From assembly GCF_900107775.1 (NCBI RefSeq), contig NZ_FNRF01000006.1:152117-216116 (forward strand): a stretch of 64,000 nt of DNA, given 5' to 3'. This DNA is from Xylanibacter ruminicola (GTDB taxonomy: Bacteria > Bacteroidota > Bacteroidia > Bacteroidales > Bacteroidaceae). The notes beneath the pieces were generated by a model, which saw nothing but the letters and a program-made list of their open reading frames with translations, searched no databases and was not told the DNA's origin. Shown here piece after piece: positions 27,234 to 35,640 of the stretch (position 1 is its first letter; every line of letters starts with the position of its first letter). The translations under genes were made by a program, and so were the position numbers.

Positions 27234-27980
27234 ATGTTATTACATAAATGGCTGACCACCTTTGGTCGATATTTGATGCTGATGGGTCGTGTTTTCTCAC
27301 GCCCTGAGCGTATGAGAATGTTCTTGAAACAGTATATTACCGAGATGACCCAGTTAGGCATCAATTCTATCGGCATCGTACTCATCATCTCATTTTTCAT
27401 CGGAGCTGTTATCTGTATTCAGATGAAATTGAATATTCAGAGTCCCTGGATGCCACGCTGGGTTGCCGGCTACACTACCCGCGAGATTCTGCTTTTGGAG
27501 TTCTCAAGTTCTATCATGTGTTTGATCCTGGCGGGAAAAGTGGGTTCTAACATCGCCTCCGAGCTAGGCACAATGCGTGTTACCCAGCAAATCGACGCAC
27601 TCGAGATTATGGGTATCAACTCTGCCTGTTACCTCATCCTGCCCAAAATTATCGGTCTGCTCACCATCATGCCATTCCTGGTCATCTTCTCATCGGCCAC
27701 GGGCATCATTGGTGCATACGGCACGGCCTATTTAGGGCATATCATCGCCCCCGACGACCTGACGGCTGGACTGCAACATGCATTTATCCCTTGGTTCGTA
27801 TGGATGAGTATCATCAAAAGTCAGTTTTTCGCATTTATCATCTCCAGTGTGCCAGCCTTCTGCGGCTACACGGTCGAGGGTGGTAGCGTAAACGTAGGTA
27901 AGGCATCAACCGATGCCGTTGTCACCTCAAGCGTACTCATTCTGTTTTCAGATGTTTTCTTAACCCAGTTACTGTCATGA
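27234..27980 (+). CDS. mlaE: MlaE-family ABC transporter permease
   Basis: MlaE is the inner-membrane permease of the Mla/MCE system, which moves phospholipids between the outer and inner membranes. The 248-residue protein has five or six hydrophobic segments. It contains the family's typical stretches ELGTMRVTQQIDALEIMGIN and GYTVEGGSVNVGKASTDAVV. I start at the ATG at 27234; an in-frame TTG three codons earlier is less likely. It overlaps mlaF by 4 nt. The MCE-domain partner (MlaD) is not in this window. Confidence 0.92.
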   Translation: MLLHKWLTTFGRYLMLMGRVFSRPERMRMFLKQYITEMTQLGINSIGIVLIISFFIGAVICIQMKLNIQSPWMPRWVAGYTTREILLLEFSSSIMCLILAGKVGSNIASELGTMRVTQQIDALEIMGINSACYLILPKIIGLLTIMPFLVIFSSATGIIGAYGTAYLGHIIAPDDLTAGLQHAFIPWFVWMSIIKSQFFAFIISSVPAFCGYTVEGGSVNVGKASTDAVVTSSVLILFSDVFLTQLLS

Positions 27981-28750
27981 TCGAAGTTAAGCATTTATAT
28001 AAGAGTTTTGAGGACAGAGAAGTCCTGAAAGATATCAATACCGTATTCGAGGACGGCAAGACCAACCTCATTATCGGACAGAGCGGTTCCGGCAAGACAG
28101 TACTAATGAAAAATCTTGTCGGGCTTTTCGAGCCAACCCGCGGCGAGATTCTGTACGATGGTCGTAACTTTGTGAGTATGAGCAAGCACGAGAAAGTGAT
28201 GATGCGCCGCGAGATGGGCATGATTTTCCAAAGCGCAGCCCTCTTCGACTCAATGACGGTTCTCGAGAACGTCATGTTCCCGCTCGACATGTTCTCATCG
28301 ATGACTTTACGCGAACGTATCCGCCGTGCCCAGGACTGTCTGGACCGCGTAAACCTGACGGGTGCCGACGAGAAATTCCCAGGCGAGATATCAGGTGGCA
28401 TGCAAAAGCGCGTAGCCATCGCTCGTGCCATCGCCCTCAATCCCAAATATCTGTTTTGCGACGAGCCAAACTCTGGTCTCGACCCCAAAACATCGCTTGT
28501 TATCGATGAACTGTTACACTCCATCACTCAGGAATACAACATGACCACCATCATAAACACCCACGACATGAACTCGGTCATGGGCATCGGCGAAAATATC
28601 ATTTTTATTTACGAAGGAAATAAGGAATGGCAAGGTGTAAGCAGTCAGGTTATGGGTGCCGAAAATCCCCGATTAACCGACTTTATCTTCGCCAGCGATC
28701 TGCTCAAAAATATGCGACGAATCGTTATCGACAACGGACTCTCATTATAA
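27977..28750 (+). CDS. mlaF: MlaF-type ABC transporter ATPase
   Basis: This 257-residue ATPase energises MlaE. It has Walker A GQSGSGKT, signature ISGGMQKR, Walker B FCDEPNSGLDP and the H-loop NTHDM. The MQKR form of the signature is characteristic of the MCE/Mla branch. The gene overlaps mlaE by 4 nt. The next gene downstream is an RsbW-like kinase with its own promoter, 123 nt away. Confidence 0.93.
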   Translation: MIEVKHLYKSFEDREVLKDINTVFEDGKTNLIIGQSGSGKTVLMKNLVGLFEPTRGEILYDGRNFVSMSKHEKVMMRREMGMIFQSAALFDSMTVLENVMFPLDMFSSMTLRERIRRAQDCLDRVNLTGADEKFPGEISGGMQKRVAIARAIALNPKYLFCDEPNSGLDPKTSLVIDELLHSITQEYNMTTIINTHDMNSVMGIGENIIFIYEGNKEWQGVSSQVMGAENPRLTDFIFASDLLKNMRRIVIDNGLSL

Positions 28751-28799
28751 TGATTTCAAGAAAAAATACCTTATTATTAAATAAATTTTTCTTAAAAGT

Positions 28800-28830
28800 T
28801 TGTTCGATTCAGATTTTTTACTTACTTTTG
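28800..28830 (+). promoter_or_regulatory. Promoter of the RsbW/STAS/ATPase module
   Basis: TTG at 28800-28802 (within TTTG) and TACTTTTG at 28823-28830 are 20 nt apart, and the first start codon follows after 43 nt. Confidence 0.75.
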
Positions 28831-28873
28831 CAGCAATAATTCGAATTATAACATCCAATTTTAGCATTTTTAT

Positions 28874-29287
28874 ATGAAGAAAGAAATTAAGATTAAGAAT
28901 CAGGTAGGCGAGTTAGAGAAAGTAAACGCCTTCATCGAAGAGATCGGAGAGGAACTTCAGCTTGATATGGAGCTGCTGATGAACCTGAACCTGGTAATGG
29001 AAGAGATGGTATCTAACGTTATCTTCTATGCTTATCCTGAAGGAAAAACTGCCGACATCGAACTGTCTGCTGAATGCGCAGGCCACACGCTCACATTTGT
29101 GCTTAGCGACAAGGGCCGCGAGTTTGACCCTACCATGAAGGAGGACATCGACACAGCTACCGATCCTGCTGATCGCGAACTGGGCGGTCTTGGCATCTAC
29201 ATTGTCAAGAACATCATGAACGAGGTTACCTATCAGCGTCTGGAGGGCAAGAACCTGCTCACCATGAAAAAGGATTTAGAGGATTAA
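28874..29287 (+). CDS. RsbW-type anti-sigma/serine kinase
   Basis: The 137-residue protein is a single GHKL ATPase fold of the RsbW/SpoIIAB type. It shows the N-box EEMVSNVIFYAYPEG (about residues 41-55), the G1 box LSDKGREFDP, and the GGLGIYIVKN lid region. Such kinases phosphorylate a STAS-domain partner on serine and release or capture a second partner. The STAS gene follows 28 nt downstream, which makes this a partner-switching pair. No sigma factor and no PP2C phosphatase is in the window, so the output is unknown. Confidence 0.88.
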   Translation: MKKEIKIKNQVGELEKVNAFIEEIGEELQLDMELLMNLNLVMEEMVSNVIFYAYPEGKTADIELSAECAGHTLTFVLSDKGREFDPTMKEDIDTATDPADRELGGLGIYIVKNIMNEVTYQRLEGKNLLTMKKDLED

Positions 29288-29315
29288 TTACAAAACAATT
29301 AGATAACACATAATT

Positions 29316-29627
29316 ATGACACAGATTATCAAAGAAGGTGGAAAAACCATTATTAAGACCGGTTCACGAATCGACACTATGAACGCCAACCAGTTCGAGC
29401 AGGACATCCAGCCCGCCCTTAAGGAGGGAGGTGTTGACCTCGAAATGGACTGCACAGAACTCACCTACATGGCCAGTTCGGGTCTGCGTATCATCCAGAA
29501 GACTATGCGCATTGTTACTCAGCTCAAGGGTCAGTTCAAAATCACCAACGTGTCGCCCGAAATTTACAAGATTCTGGCTATGACCGGATTCACCAAATTC
29601 ATGAAGGTAGAACAGAAAAAAGCATAG
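29316..29627 (+). CDS. STAS-domain anti-sigma factor antagonist
   Basis: The 103-residue protein is one STAS domain. The phosphorylation loop reads YMASSGLR with Ser54-Ser55, where homologs have (D/S)SSGL, so it can be the target of the kinase encoded upstream. The acid residue normally before the serine pair is an alanine here, a small departure. The gene ends 3 nt before the next gene. The E. coli Mla partner MlaB is also a STAS protein, so a link with mlaEF upstream is possible but unproven. Confidence 0.9.
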   Translation: MTQIIKEGGKTIIKTGSRIDTMNANQFEQDIQPALKEGGVDLEMDCTELTYMASSGLRIIQKTMRIVTQLKGQFKITNVSPEIYKILAMTGFTKFMKVEQKKA

Positions 29628-29630
29628 CAT

Positions 29631-30551
29631 ATGATCTGGTTGGTTGTCTCACTTGTTATTATACTCCTCATCGTCTGCATTATTCTGCAGATGAAGATTA
29701 AGCACAGTCGTGAGCAGGAGGCCGAAGGCAAGCAGTTGCTCGAGGACTACCAGAAGCGCGTCAACGAGATGGAGAAGTTGCTCAAGGACTACCGTTCGCT
29801 CGAGCAGAACTTCGACAACGTTGGCCAGGGTTACGAAGAGGCCCTGATGGCTTTCGACAAGATGGAAGAGGAGAAGCAGAAAGTGCTGAAGGTAAAAGAG
29901 GCCATCGAGAAGCAGTCGAACGAGGTTATGGCTGCTAAGCAGAAGCTTGAGGAGACCATGCTCAAGAAGAAGAACATGATTGAGCAGTATGCCGAGGCCA
30001 TCAAGCAGAAGTTAGACTACACCCATCCTAATGCTGGTAACATCGCTCTCACAGCCAATCAGATTCTCAATGTTATCGACATCGAGATGGAGCAGCCCTT
30101 GCGATGCGAGGATAACGTGATGGCTCAGGATATCGCCGCTATGGCCATCCAGGAGTCAGGTATCCAGAGCTACCAGAAGGCCGAATTCAAGTGTCAGATG
30201 GTAGAGGAAGCTCAGGCCACCATGGTATTCACTAACAGCAAGCACGCCGTACGCGCATTAGTGGCACTGCTCGACAATGCCATGAAGTTCACCGCACAAG
30301 GCGAGATCCTGCTGCTTATCAACGTAGCAGGCTCTAACCTCGAGTTCTGCGTTGAAGATACTGGCACAGGCGTTCTTTCCGACTACGCCGAGAAGATCTT
30401 CGAGCCATACGTTAAGCTCAACGATTTCTTCGAAGGTAATGGTATCGGTCTCACCGTAGCACGCAGCATCGCCCGCCGTCTGGGTGGTGATATTCGTCTC
30501 GACACCGATTACCGTGGCGGTTCACGCTTTGTGTTCTCACTGCCCATCTAA
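29631..30551 (+). CDS. Membrane-anchored histidine-kinase-like ATPase without an H-box
   Basis: The 306-residue protein has one N-terminal transmembrane helix (about 2-20), a long coiled coil rich in Glu, Lys and Gln (about 25-125), a helical segment and a C-terminal HATPase domain. The ATPase boxes look intact: LLDNAMKFT (N), EDTGTGV (G1) and GNGIGLTVARS (G2). I find no H-box of the form H-E/H-L-x-x-P before it, so classical autophosphorylation looks unlikely. No response regulator is adjacent. Together with the kinase/STAS pair it forms a three-gene unit closed by a terminator. Confidence 0.8.
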   Translation: MIWLVVSLVIILLIVCIILQMKIKHSREQEAEGKQLLEDYQKRVNEMEKLLKDYRSLEQNFDNVGQGYEEALMAFDKMEEEKQKVLKVKEAIEKQSNEVMAAKQKLEETMLKKKNMIEQYAEAIKQKLDYTHPNAGNIALTANQILNVIDIEMEQPLRCEDNVMAQDIAAMAIQESGIQSYQKAEFKCQMVEEAQATMVFTNSKHAVRALVALLDNAMKFTAQGEILLLINVAGSNLEFCVEDTGTGVLSDYAEKIFEPYVKLNDFFEGNGIGLTVARSIARRLGGDIRLDTDYRGGSRFVFSLPI

Positions 30552-30578
30552 TCATAAACGTAGATAATAAAAAAAATA

Positions 30579-30607
30579 GGGAGCTAACCGGTCATCCGTT
30601 AGCTCCC
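30579..30607. terminator. Bidirectional terminator between convergent genes
   Basis: A perfect 10-bp stem GGGAGCTAAC / GTTAGCTCCC (30579-30588 and 30598-30607) has T-rich sequence after it on the plus strand and an A-run before it that serves the minus strand. Confidence 0.88.
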
Positions 30608-30613
30608 ATATTT

Positions 30614-31018
30614 TTATCGTTTTCTAAAGGTTATTTCCTGATATACCCCATGTTGTACCTGTTTACGTAGCAGCATCTGTCGTTGGGTTAACGCAACCAC
30701 CTCACAAGTGGTACGCCCATCTATATTCAACCGTCGTCCATCAAAGGTGTAGCCAGCAGAGCTGCTGGCAGAAGCATTCATTTGCTGATACTCGGTGATG
30801 GTGCGGGCCGTAATCACCCAATAGCCACCAGCAGGACCAGGCTGACTATAACCTTCGTTGTCAACATAGTACTGCTGACTGATGGCATCCCACGTTCCAA
30901 TCAATTCTACATCGTTTTTTCCGTCGTTACCATCATAATCCACACTACATGCGGTCATACTTAAACTCACGAAACCAGCCATCACGGCCGCCATTACATA
31001 TAACATACTCTTCGTCAT
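30614..31018 (-). CDS. Lipocalin-like lipoprotein
   Basis: The 134-residue product has a lipoprotein signal with lipobox MTAC (about residues 21-24). It then has a short lipocalin-like domain: the opening LIGTWDAISQ is the usual first-strand motif, and the end reads LRKQVQHGVYQEITFRKR. Such proteins are very common in Bacteroides and Prevotella, and their ligands are unknown. It has its own promoter and is closed by the terminator at 30579-30607. Confidence 0.8.
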   Translation of the reverse strand: MTKSMLYVMAAVMAGFVSLSMTACSVDYDGNDGKNDVELIGTWDAISQQYYVDNEGYSQPGPAGGYWVITARTITEYQQMNASASSSAGYTFDGRRLNIDGRTTCEVVALTQRQMLLRKQVQHGVYQEITFRKR

Positions 31019-31059
31019 AGGCTAACTTGTCATAGGTTAATAGTAGTACTTCTTGTTGG

Positions 31060-31090
31060 CAAATATAAGAAAAATACCCTAAACATCCAA
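31060..31090 (-). promoter_or_regulatory. Promoter of the lipocalin-like gene
   Basis: The minus strand has TTG (31090-31088) and TATATTTG (31067-31060), 20 nt apart. Confidence 0.7.
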
Positions 31091-31130
31091 GTTTTTAGCC
31101 AAAAATTCGTAAAATAGAAATAAAAAAAAA

Positions 31131-31152
31131 GAGGCAATAACAATATTGCCTC
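31131..31152 (-). terminator. Terminator of surE-lpxB-DUF5020
   Basis: A 9-bp stem GAGGCAATA / TATTGCCTC with a 4-nt loop is followed on the minus strand by a run of nine T (31130-31122). Confidence 0.88.
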
Positions 31153-31182
31153 TTTATAAATGATGTAAATCGAGTGTTTATT

Positions 31183-31884
31183 TTAGAAGTTCCACTTAAC
31201 TGCCAAGGTTGGGTTAATGAAGAACTTTTTATCGTTATAGGTGTTATAAATGAAGTTGTTGCTAACCTCAACCTCGGTACCTACACTGAAATGCTCGGTG
31301 GCATTGTACCACAACTGAGGCTCGGTAAGGAGAACCAGCTGACCGTGACCATCAGCCTTCTCTCCACGCCAGAAATCAATGAAACCAGAGAAGGTACCCT
31401 TCTTATTGGCAAAGTTCAAGCCCCACACACCAGTAAGCTGAACCGAATTATAAGCACTGGTATTATCGTAGCTCTTAAAGAAGCGCTTATACATCAACTG
31501 CACCGAGTAGGTCTTTGAGAAATCGGCATTGTGACCATTCCACGCAGCACCAATCAATCCGGCCTGCTGGAACGAACCAAAGCGATTCAGACCACCATCA
31601 TACTCAACATGGGCGGCAAAACCCTTCTTACCAATATTAAACTCACGAGAGATTTCACCATAAGCACCCTCGGTGAACTTACGGCTGAAGTCGATATCTA
31701 CAAAGTAGAACCACGAACCCCACTGGTCGGCCTTGAACTGCTCGAGGGTCATCGTCACCTTCTGGCGACCTGATTCCTCATCTGAGTAGAAATTACGACC
31801 AAAATCATAATGCAACTGCACATTCTGTGCACTAGCGCTCATAGCTGCTACAGCCAGCAACGCAATAGAAAAAAACTTTTTCAT
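31183..31884 (-). CDS. DUF5020 outer-membrane protein
   Basis: The 233-residue protein has a signal peptide (ending in SASAQ) and a beta-barrel pattern that ends in KWNF, a typical outer-membrane C-terminus. The opening of the mature part, NVQLHYDFGRNFY, and the overall length match DUF5020 proteins, which resemble the Tsx nucleoside channel. The substrate is unknown. I start at the ATG at 31884 (MKKFFS); another ATG two codons upstream is possible. It follows lpxB by 27 nt and ends the operon. Confidence 0.82.
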   Translation of the reverse strand: MKKFFSIALLAVAAMSASAQNVQLHYDFGRNFYSDEESGRQKVTMTLEQFKADQWGSWFYFVDIDFSRKFTEGAYGEISREFNIGKKGFAAHVEYDGGLNRFGSFQQAGLIGAAWNGHNADFSKTYSVQLMYKRFFKSYDNTSAYNSVQLTGVWGLNFANKKGTFSGFIDFWRGEKADGHGQLVLLTEPQLWYNATEHFSVGTEVEVSNNFIYNTYNDKKFFINPTLAVKWNF

Positions 31885-31911
31885 AATCATATAATATATA
31901 ATGTTTAATCT

Positions 31912-33045
31912 TTAATGTTTCGCTCTAGCTATGCTCGCTTGCCTAAGCAAGAATGTATCCACGATGAGTTGCGCCGCATTCTCGGGAGCTTTCTTATCGC
32001 CTAAAGCCTGTTTCACCTCCAGATACCCCTGAAGCATACGTTCACGATCGCTACCAGAGAGAATCTTTTCGAGCTCGCTGCGGATGCTGGCAACCGAGAA
32101 ATCTTCGAGCAGCTCCTTTACCACTTCGCGACCTGCCACCAGGTTTACAAGCGAAACATATTTTACCTTTAAGAAATGGCGGCGCAAGAAGCCTAAAACA
32201 GCAGGCATGGGTATTTTATAGCACACTACCTGGGGCACACCGAACAAGCAAGTCTCAAGCGTTGCCGTACCACTGGTAACCAAGGCTGCATGAGCTTTTG
32301 CGAGCAAGGCATACGTCTGCCCGAACACAATCCCAGCCTGCGAACCCTGCATAAACTGCTGATAATACGAAGGCTCGATACCTGGCGCACCAGCCACCAC
32401 AATTTGGTAATCATTTTCATAAGGTTTTACAGCCTGGAGCATAGCAGGCAAATTATCTTTTATCTCCTGTTTGCGCGATCCGGCCAACAGCGCAATTACA
32501 GGCTCTTTCTTTGCCGCCGGCGATGACTGCAAGAACTCTCTCACCTCATCAGCCGTGGGATTACCTACGTAGTGGATGGGATAATGATGTTTATTCTCGA
32601 AGAAATCCACCTCGAAGGGAAGAATAGAAAGAAGCTGATCGACATCGCGCTTGATATTCTTAATACGATACTCCTTCCAAGCCCAGATTTTCGGAGAGAT
32701 GTAATAATATACAGGAATATTTGTATGACTTTTTATATACTCTGCTATCTTGAGATTAAAACCCGGGTAATCAACCAATATCAAACAGTCGGGCTGCCAA
32801 TCCACCACATCCTGCTTACACATCTTCATATGGCGAAATATGGTACGCAAGTGCAGCAACACAGGTATAAAGCCCATATAAGCCAATTCCTTATAATGAC
32901 GGACACGGGTACCACCAACGGCTGTCATCAGGTCGCCACCAAAGAAACGGAACTCAGCCTCAGCGTCAATATCTTTCAACGACTGCATCAGATGCGATGC
33001 ATGCAAATCGCCCGAGGCCTCGCCTACTATCAGATAGTACTTCAT
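31912..33045 (-). CDS. lpxB: Lipid-A-disaccharide synthase
   Basis: LpxB joins UDP-diacylglucosamine and lipid X to form the lipid A disaccharide. The 377-residue protein shows the N-terminal GEASGDLHASHLM motif, SPKIWAWKEYR, and the sugar-nucleotide region (VIALLAGSRKQEI and TSGTATLETCLFGVPQVV). I use the ATG at 33045. It overlaps the surE stop as ATGA, which is better supported than the upstream in-frame start at 33054. The neighbouring surE and DUF5020 genes share the transcript. Confidence 0.95.
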   Translation of the reverse strand: MKYYLIVGEASGDLHASHLMQSLKDIDAEAEFRFFGGDLMTAVGGTRVRHYKELAYMGFIPVLLHLRTIFRHMKMCKQDVVDWQPDCLILVDYPGFNLKIAEYIKSHTNIPVYYYISPKIWAWKEYRIKNIKRDVDQLLSILPFEVDFFENKHHYPIHYVGNPTADEVREFLQSSPAAKKEPVIALLAGSRKQEIKDNLPAMLQAVKPYENDYQIVVAGAPGIEPSYYQQFMQGSQAGIVFGQTYALLAKAHAALVTSGTATLETCLFGVPQVVCYKIPMPAVLGFLRRHFLKVKYVSLVNLVAGREVVKELLEDFSVASIRSELEKILSGSDRERMLQGYLEVKQALGDKKAPENAAQLIVDTFLLRQASIARAKH

Positions 33046-33809
33046 AGGTTCCACCCCTTTATTAGATCCATAGCCTGATAGGCGGTGACATCAATCTGAG
33101 TTGGCGTAATGGCGATATAGCCATGATGCAGCGCCCAATTGTCGGTATCCTCGGCATCGGGCTCATCATTACGATAGTGACCAATCATCCACCAGTAGTC
33201 GTAGCCACGTGAATGATGGTGCATCTCGGTTTCGTTATACCACGTACCAAATGCCATACGACACACTTTAACTCCTTGATAAGCCTCAACCAACGGGAAG
33301 TTCACATTCAAGCACACGCCTTTAGGCAATCCCTCAGTGAGCACTCTTCGGGTAATCTCGCGCACATAGGGCCGGAGCGGTTCAAAGTCGGCATCAGCAT
33401 GCTGATCACAAAGCGAGAAGGCCACCGACGGGATATATTTCAGGCAGCCCTCGATGGTAACACCCATCGTACCGCTGTAGTGCGTATTAACCGAAGCATT
33501 ATCGCCATGATTAATACCACCAATCACCATGTCGGGTTGACGCTCGCAGATATTTGCCAACGCCATCTTTACACAATCCACGGGGGTACCATTACAACTC
33601 CATACCTCTACCCCCTCCTCTTTCCGATGCAGATTCAGGCGCAAAGGGATACCGGCCGAGAAGGCACACGAGTAGCCGCTACGGGCATCATCGGGGGCAC
33701 ACACAATGATATCAGCTATATCCTTCAGCATATCTATCAGGCAGTTAATACCTTTTGCCTGATAGCCGTCATCGTTCGAAATGAGCAATAAAGGTCGTTT
33801 AATTTCCAT
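33042..33809 (-). CDS. surE: 5'/3'-nucleotidase SurE
   Basis: SurE hydrolyses nucleoside monophosphates and is linked to stationary-phase survival. The 255-residue protein has the metal-binding SNDDGYQAKGI near its start, the conserved APDDARSGYS segment and the NHGDN motif. It is the first gene of surE-lpxB-DUF5020, with a short leader of about 18 nt. Confidence 0.94.
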   Translation of the reverse strand: MEIKRPLLLISNDDGYQAKGINCLIDMLKDIADIIVCAPDDARSGYSCAFSAGIPLRLNLHRKEEGVEVWSCNGTPVDCVKMALANICERQPDMVIGGINHGDNASVNTHYSGTMGVTIEGCLKYIPSVAFSLCDQHADADFEPLRPYVREITRRVLTEGLPKGVCLNVNFPLVEAYQGVKVCRMAFGTWYNETEMHHHSRGYDYWWMIGHYRNDEPDAEDTDNWALHHGYIAITPTQIDVTAYQAMDLIKGWNL

Positions 33810-33830
33810 AAAATATCAATGATTTGGCTG

Positions 33831-33838
33831 CAAAGTTA
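33831..33838 (-). promoter_or_regulatory. -7 element of surE-lpxB
   Basis: TAACTTTG is read on the minus strand, with no clear TTTG at -33. It faces away from the parA element at 33882-33889. Confidence 0.6.
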
Positions 33839-33881
33839 CAAAAATCTCTTAATTCATAACGATTAATTCTTTATTTTTTAG

Positions 33882-33889
33882 TAACTTTG
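33882..33889 (+). promoter_or_regulatory. -7 element of parA-parB
   Basis: TAACTTTG lies 42 nt before the parA ATG, again without a clear -33 TTTG. Confidence 0.6.
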
Positions 33890-33931
33890 TGGCCAAATTT
33901 CTTATTTTTATCAAGATTAAGTCAAAATCAA

Positions 33932-34699
33932 ATGGGAAAGATTATTGCTTTAGCAAACCAAAAAGGCGGTGTAGGCAAAACCACCACTACCATCAACCTG
34001 GCAGCATCGCTGGCCACGCTGGAAAAAACGGTGCTGGTTGTAGATGCTGACCCTCAGGCCAACGCTTCGAGTGGCTTGGGTGTAGACATCAAGGATGTAG
34101 AATGCTCGCTATACGAATGCATCATCAACAAGGCCGATGTGCGCGACGCCATCTATACCACCGATATCGACGGACTGGATATCATCCCCAGTCATATCGA
34201 CCTGGTTGGTGCCGAGATTGAGATGCTGAACCTGAACGATCGTGAGAAGGTGATCAAGAAAATGCTTGAGCCAATTCGTAACGAATACGACTTTATCCTT
34301 ATCGACTGTTCACCATCACTGGGCCTCATCACCGTCAACTCGCTCACAGCAGCCAACTCGGTGATTATCCCTGTACAGTGCGAGTACTTTGCACTGGAGG
34401 GTATCAGCAAACTGCTGAACACCATCAAGATTATCAAGAATAAGCTGAACCCAACCCTCGAGATCGAGGGCTTCCTGCTGACAATGTACGACAGTCGTCT
34501 GCGTCTGGCCAACCAGATCTACGACGAGGTAAAGCGCCATTTCCAGGAACTGGTATTCAAGACCGTTATTCAGCGTAACGTTAAATTAAGCGAGGCACCA
34601 AGTCATGGTCTGCCCGTAATCCTCTATGATGCCGACTCTACAGGTGCAAAGAACCACCTGGCTTTGGCTCAGGAAATCATCTTCAAGAACAAGAAATAA
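33932..34699 (+). CDS. parA: Chromosome partitioning ATPase ParA (Soj)
   Basis: ParA is the DNA-binding Walker ATPase that moves ParB-parS complexes. The 255-residue protein has the deviant Walker A KGGVGKTT at residues 11-18, the DADPQANA segment and DCSPSLGL. An ATG start at 33932 gives the standard N-terminus MGKIIALANQ. The frame is open further upstream, but that part includes the -7 element. parB follows 2 nt after the stop. Confidence 0.96.
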   Translation: MGKIIALANQKGGVGKTTTTINLAASLATLEKTVLVVDADPQANASSGLGVDIKDVECSLYECIINKADVRDAIYTTDIDGLDIIPSHIDLVGAEIEMLNLNDREKVIKKMLEPIRNEYDFILIDCSPSLGLITVNSLTAANSVIIPVQCEYFALEGISKLLNTIKIIKNKLNPTLEIEGFLLTMYDSRLRLANQIYDEVKRHFQELVFKTVIQRNVKLSEAPSHGLPVILYDADSTGAKNHLALAQEIIFKNKK

Positions 34700-34701
34700 C
34701 T

Positions 34702-35631
34702 ATGGCAGTAAGAAAAAAATACGACCACAACGTACTGGGTCGCGGACTCGACAACATCGGCACCGGCAGAGGCATGGGGCTGGATGCACTTATCAACACT
34801 AACGATATCAACACCCAAGGTACATCAAACCTGAATGAGATAGCCATCGAGCTGATTGAACCTAACCCAGACCAGCCACGACACGAGTTCGACGAGAACG
34901 CACTCAACGAGCTGGCAGCCAGTATCCGTGAGATTGGCATCATCACCCCCATCACTGTTCGTGAGATGCCTTCAGGACACTATCAGATTATTGCCGGTGA
35001 GCGCCGTTGGCGTGCATCACAGTTGGCAGGGCTTAAAGCTATACCTGCTTATATTAAGACCACCGACGATAAGCTGACCATGGAGATGGCACTGGTTGAG
35101 AATATTCAGCGTGAGGATTTGAATGCCATCGAGATTGCACTGGCCTACCAGCGATTGTCGGAATCTACAGGTATGACTCAGGAGCGCATGTCGGAGCGCC
35201 TGGGTAAGAGCCGTACCTCGATCACCAACTATATGCGATTGCTCAAGTTGCCCGCCCAGATACAGATGGCACTGAAGAACCGCGACATCGACATGGGACA
35301 TGCCCGTGCGCTGCTTTCACTCGAGAGTCCATCAGCACAGCTCAAGCTGTTTAAGGACGTGCACCGTAACGGCTACTCGGTACGTAAGGTAGAGGAGATG
35401 GTACAGATGGTGAAGAACGGCGACACACTGCAGAATGCACGCAAGACCGTGGCTCCAAACCAGTTGCCACTGGAGTACAGCATTCTGAGAGACCGTCTGT
35501 CGGATTTGTTTAAGGTAAAAGTACAGATGACCTGCTCTGCCCAGTCGAAGGGGCGCATCAGCATTTCCTTTGCCAATGAGGATGAGCTGGAGTATATCAT
35601 GAATGTCTTCGACAAACTGAAGAAGAAGTAA
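34702..35631 (+). CDS. parB: Chromosome partitioning protein ParB (Spo0J)
   Basis: ParB binds parS sites near the origin and spreads as a CTP-dependent clamp. The 309-residue protein has a Gly-rich start (LGRGLDNIGTG), the N-terminal CTP-binding domain with GERRWRA at 99-105, a helix-turn-helix region (about 145-190, including MSERLGKSRTSITNYMRLL) and a C-terminal dimerisation segment ending in KKK. I found no parS site in the window, but the origin may lie close by. Confidence 0.95.
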   Translation: MAVRKKYDHNVLGRGLDNIGTGRGMGLDALINTNDINTQGTSNLNEIAIELIEPNPDQPRHEFDENALNELAASIREIGIITPITVREMPSGHYQIIAGERRWRASQLAGLKAIPAYIKTTDDKLTMEMALVENIQREDLNAIEIALAYQRLSESTGMTQERMSERLGKSRTSITNYMRLLKLPAQIQMALKNRDIDMGHARALLSLESPSAQLKLFKDVHRNGYSVRKVEEMVQMVKNGDTLQNARKTVAPNQLPLEYSILRDRLSDLFKVKVQMTCSAQSKGRISISFANEDELEYIMNVFDKLKKK

Positions 35632-35640
35632 AACAAGAAC

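Noticed and set aside
33046..33054. Upstream start for lpxB
   Set aside because: It would add three residues, while the ATG at 33045 overlaps the surE stop as ATGA and gives the normal LpxB N-terminus.
33887..33931. Upstream start for parA
   Set aside because: The in-frame TTG lies within the -7 element and adds 15 residues not found in ParA proteins.
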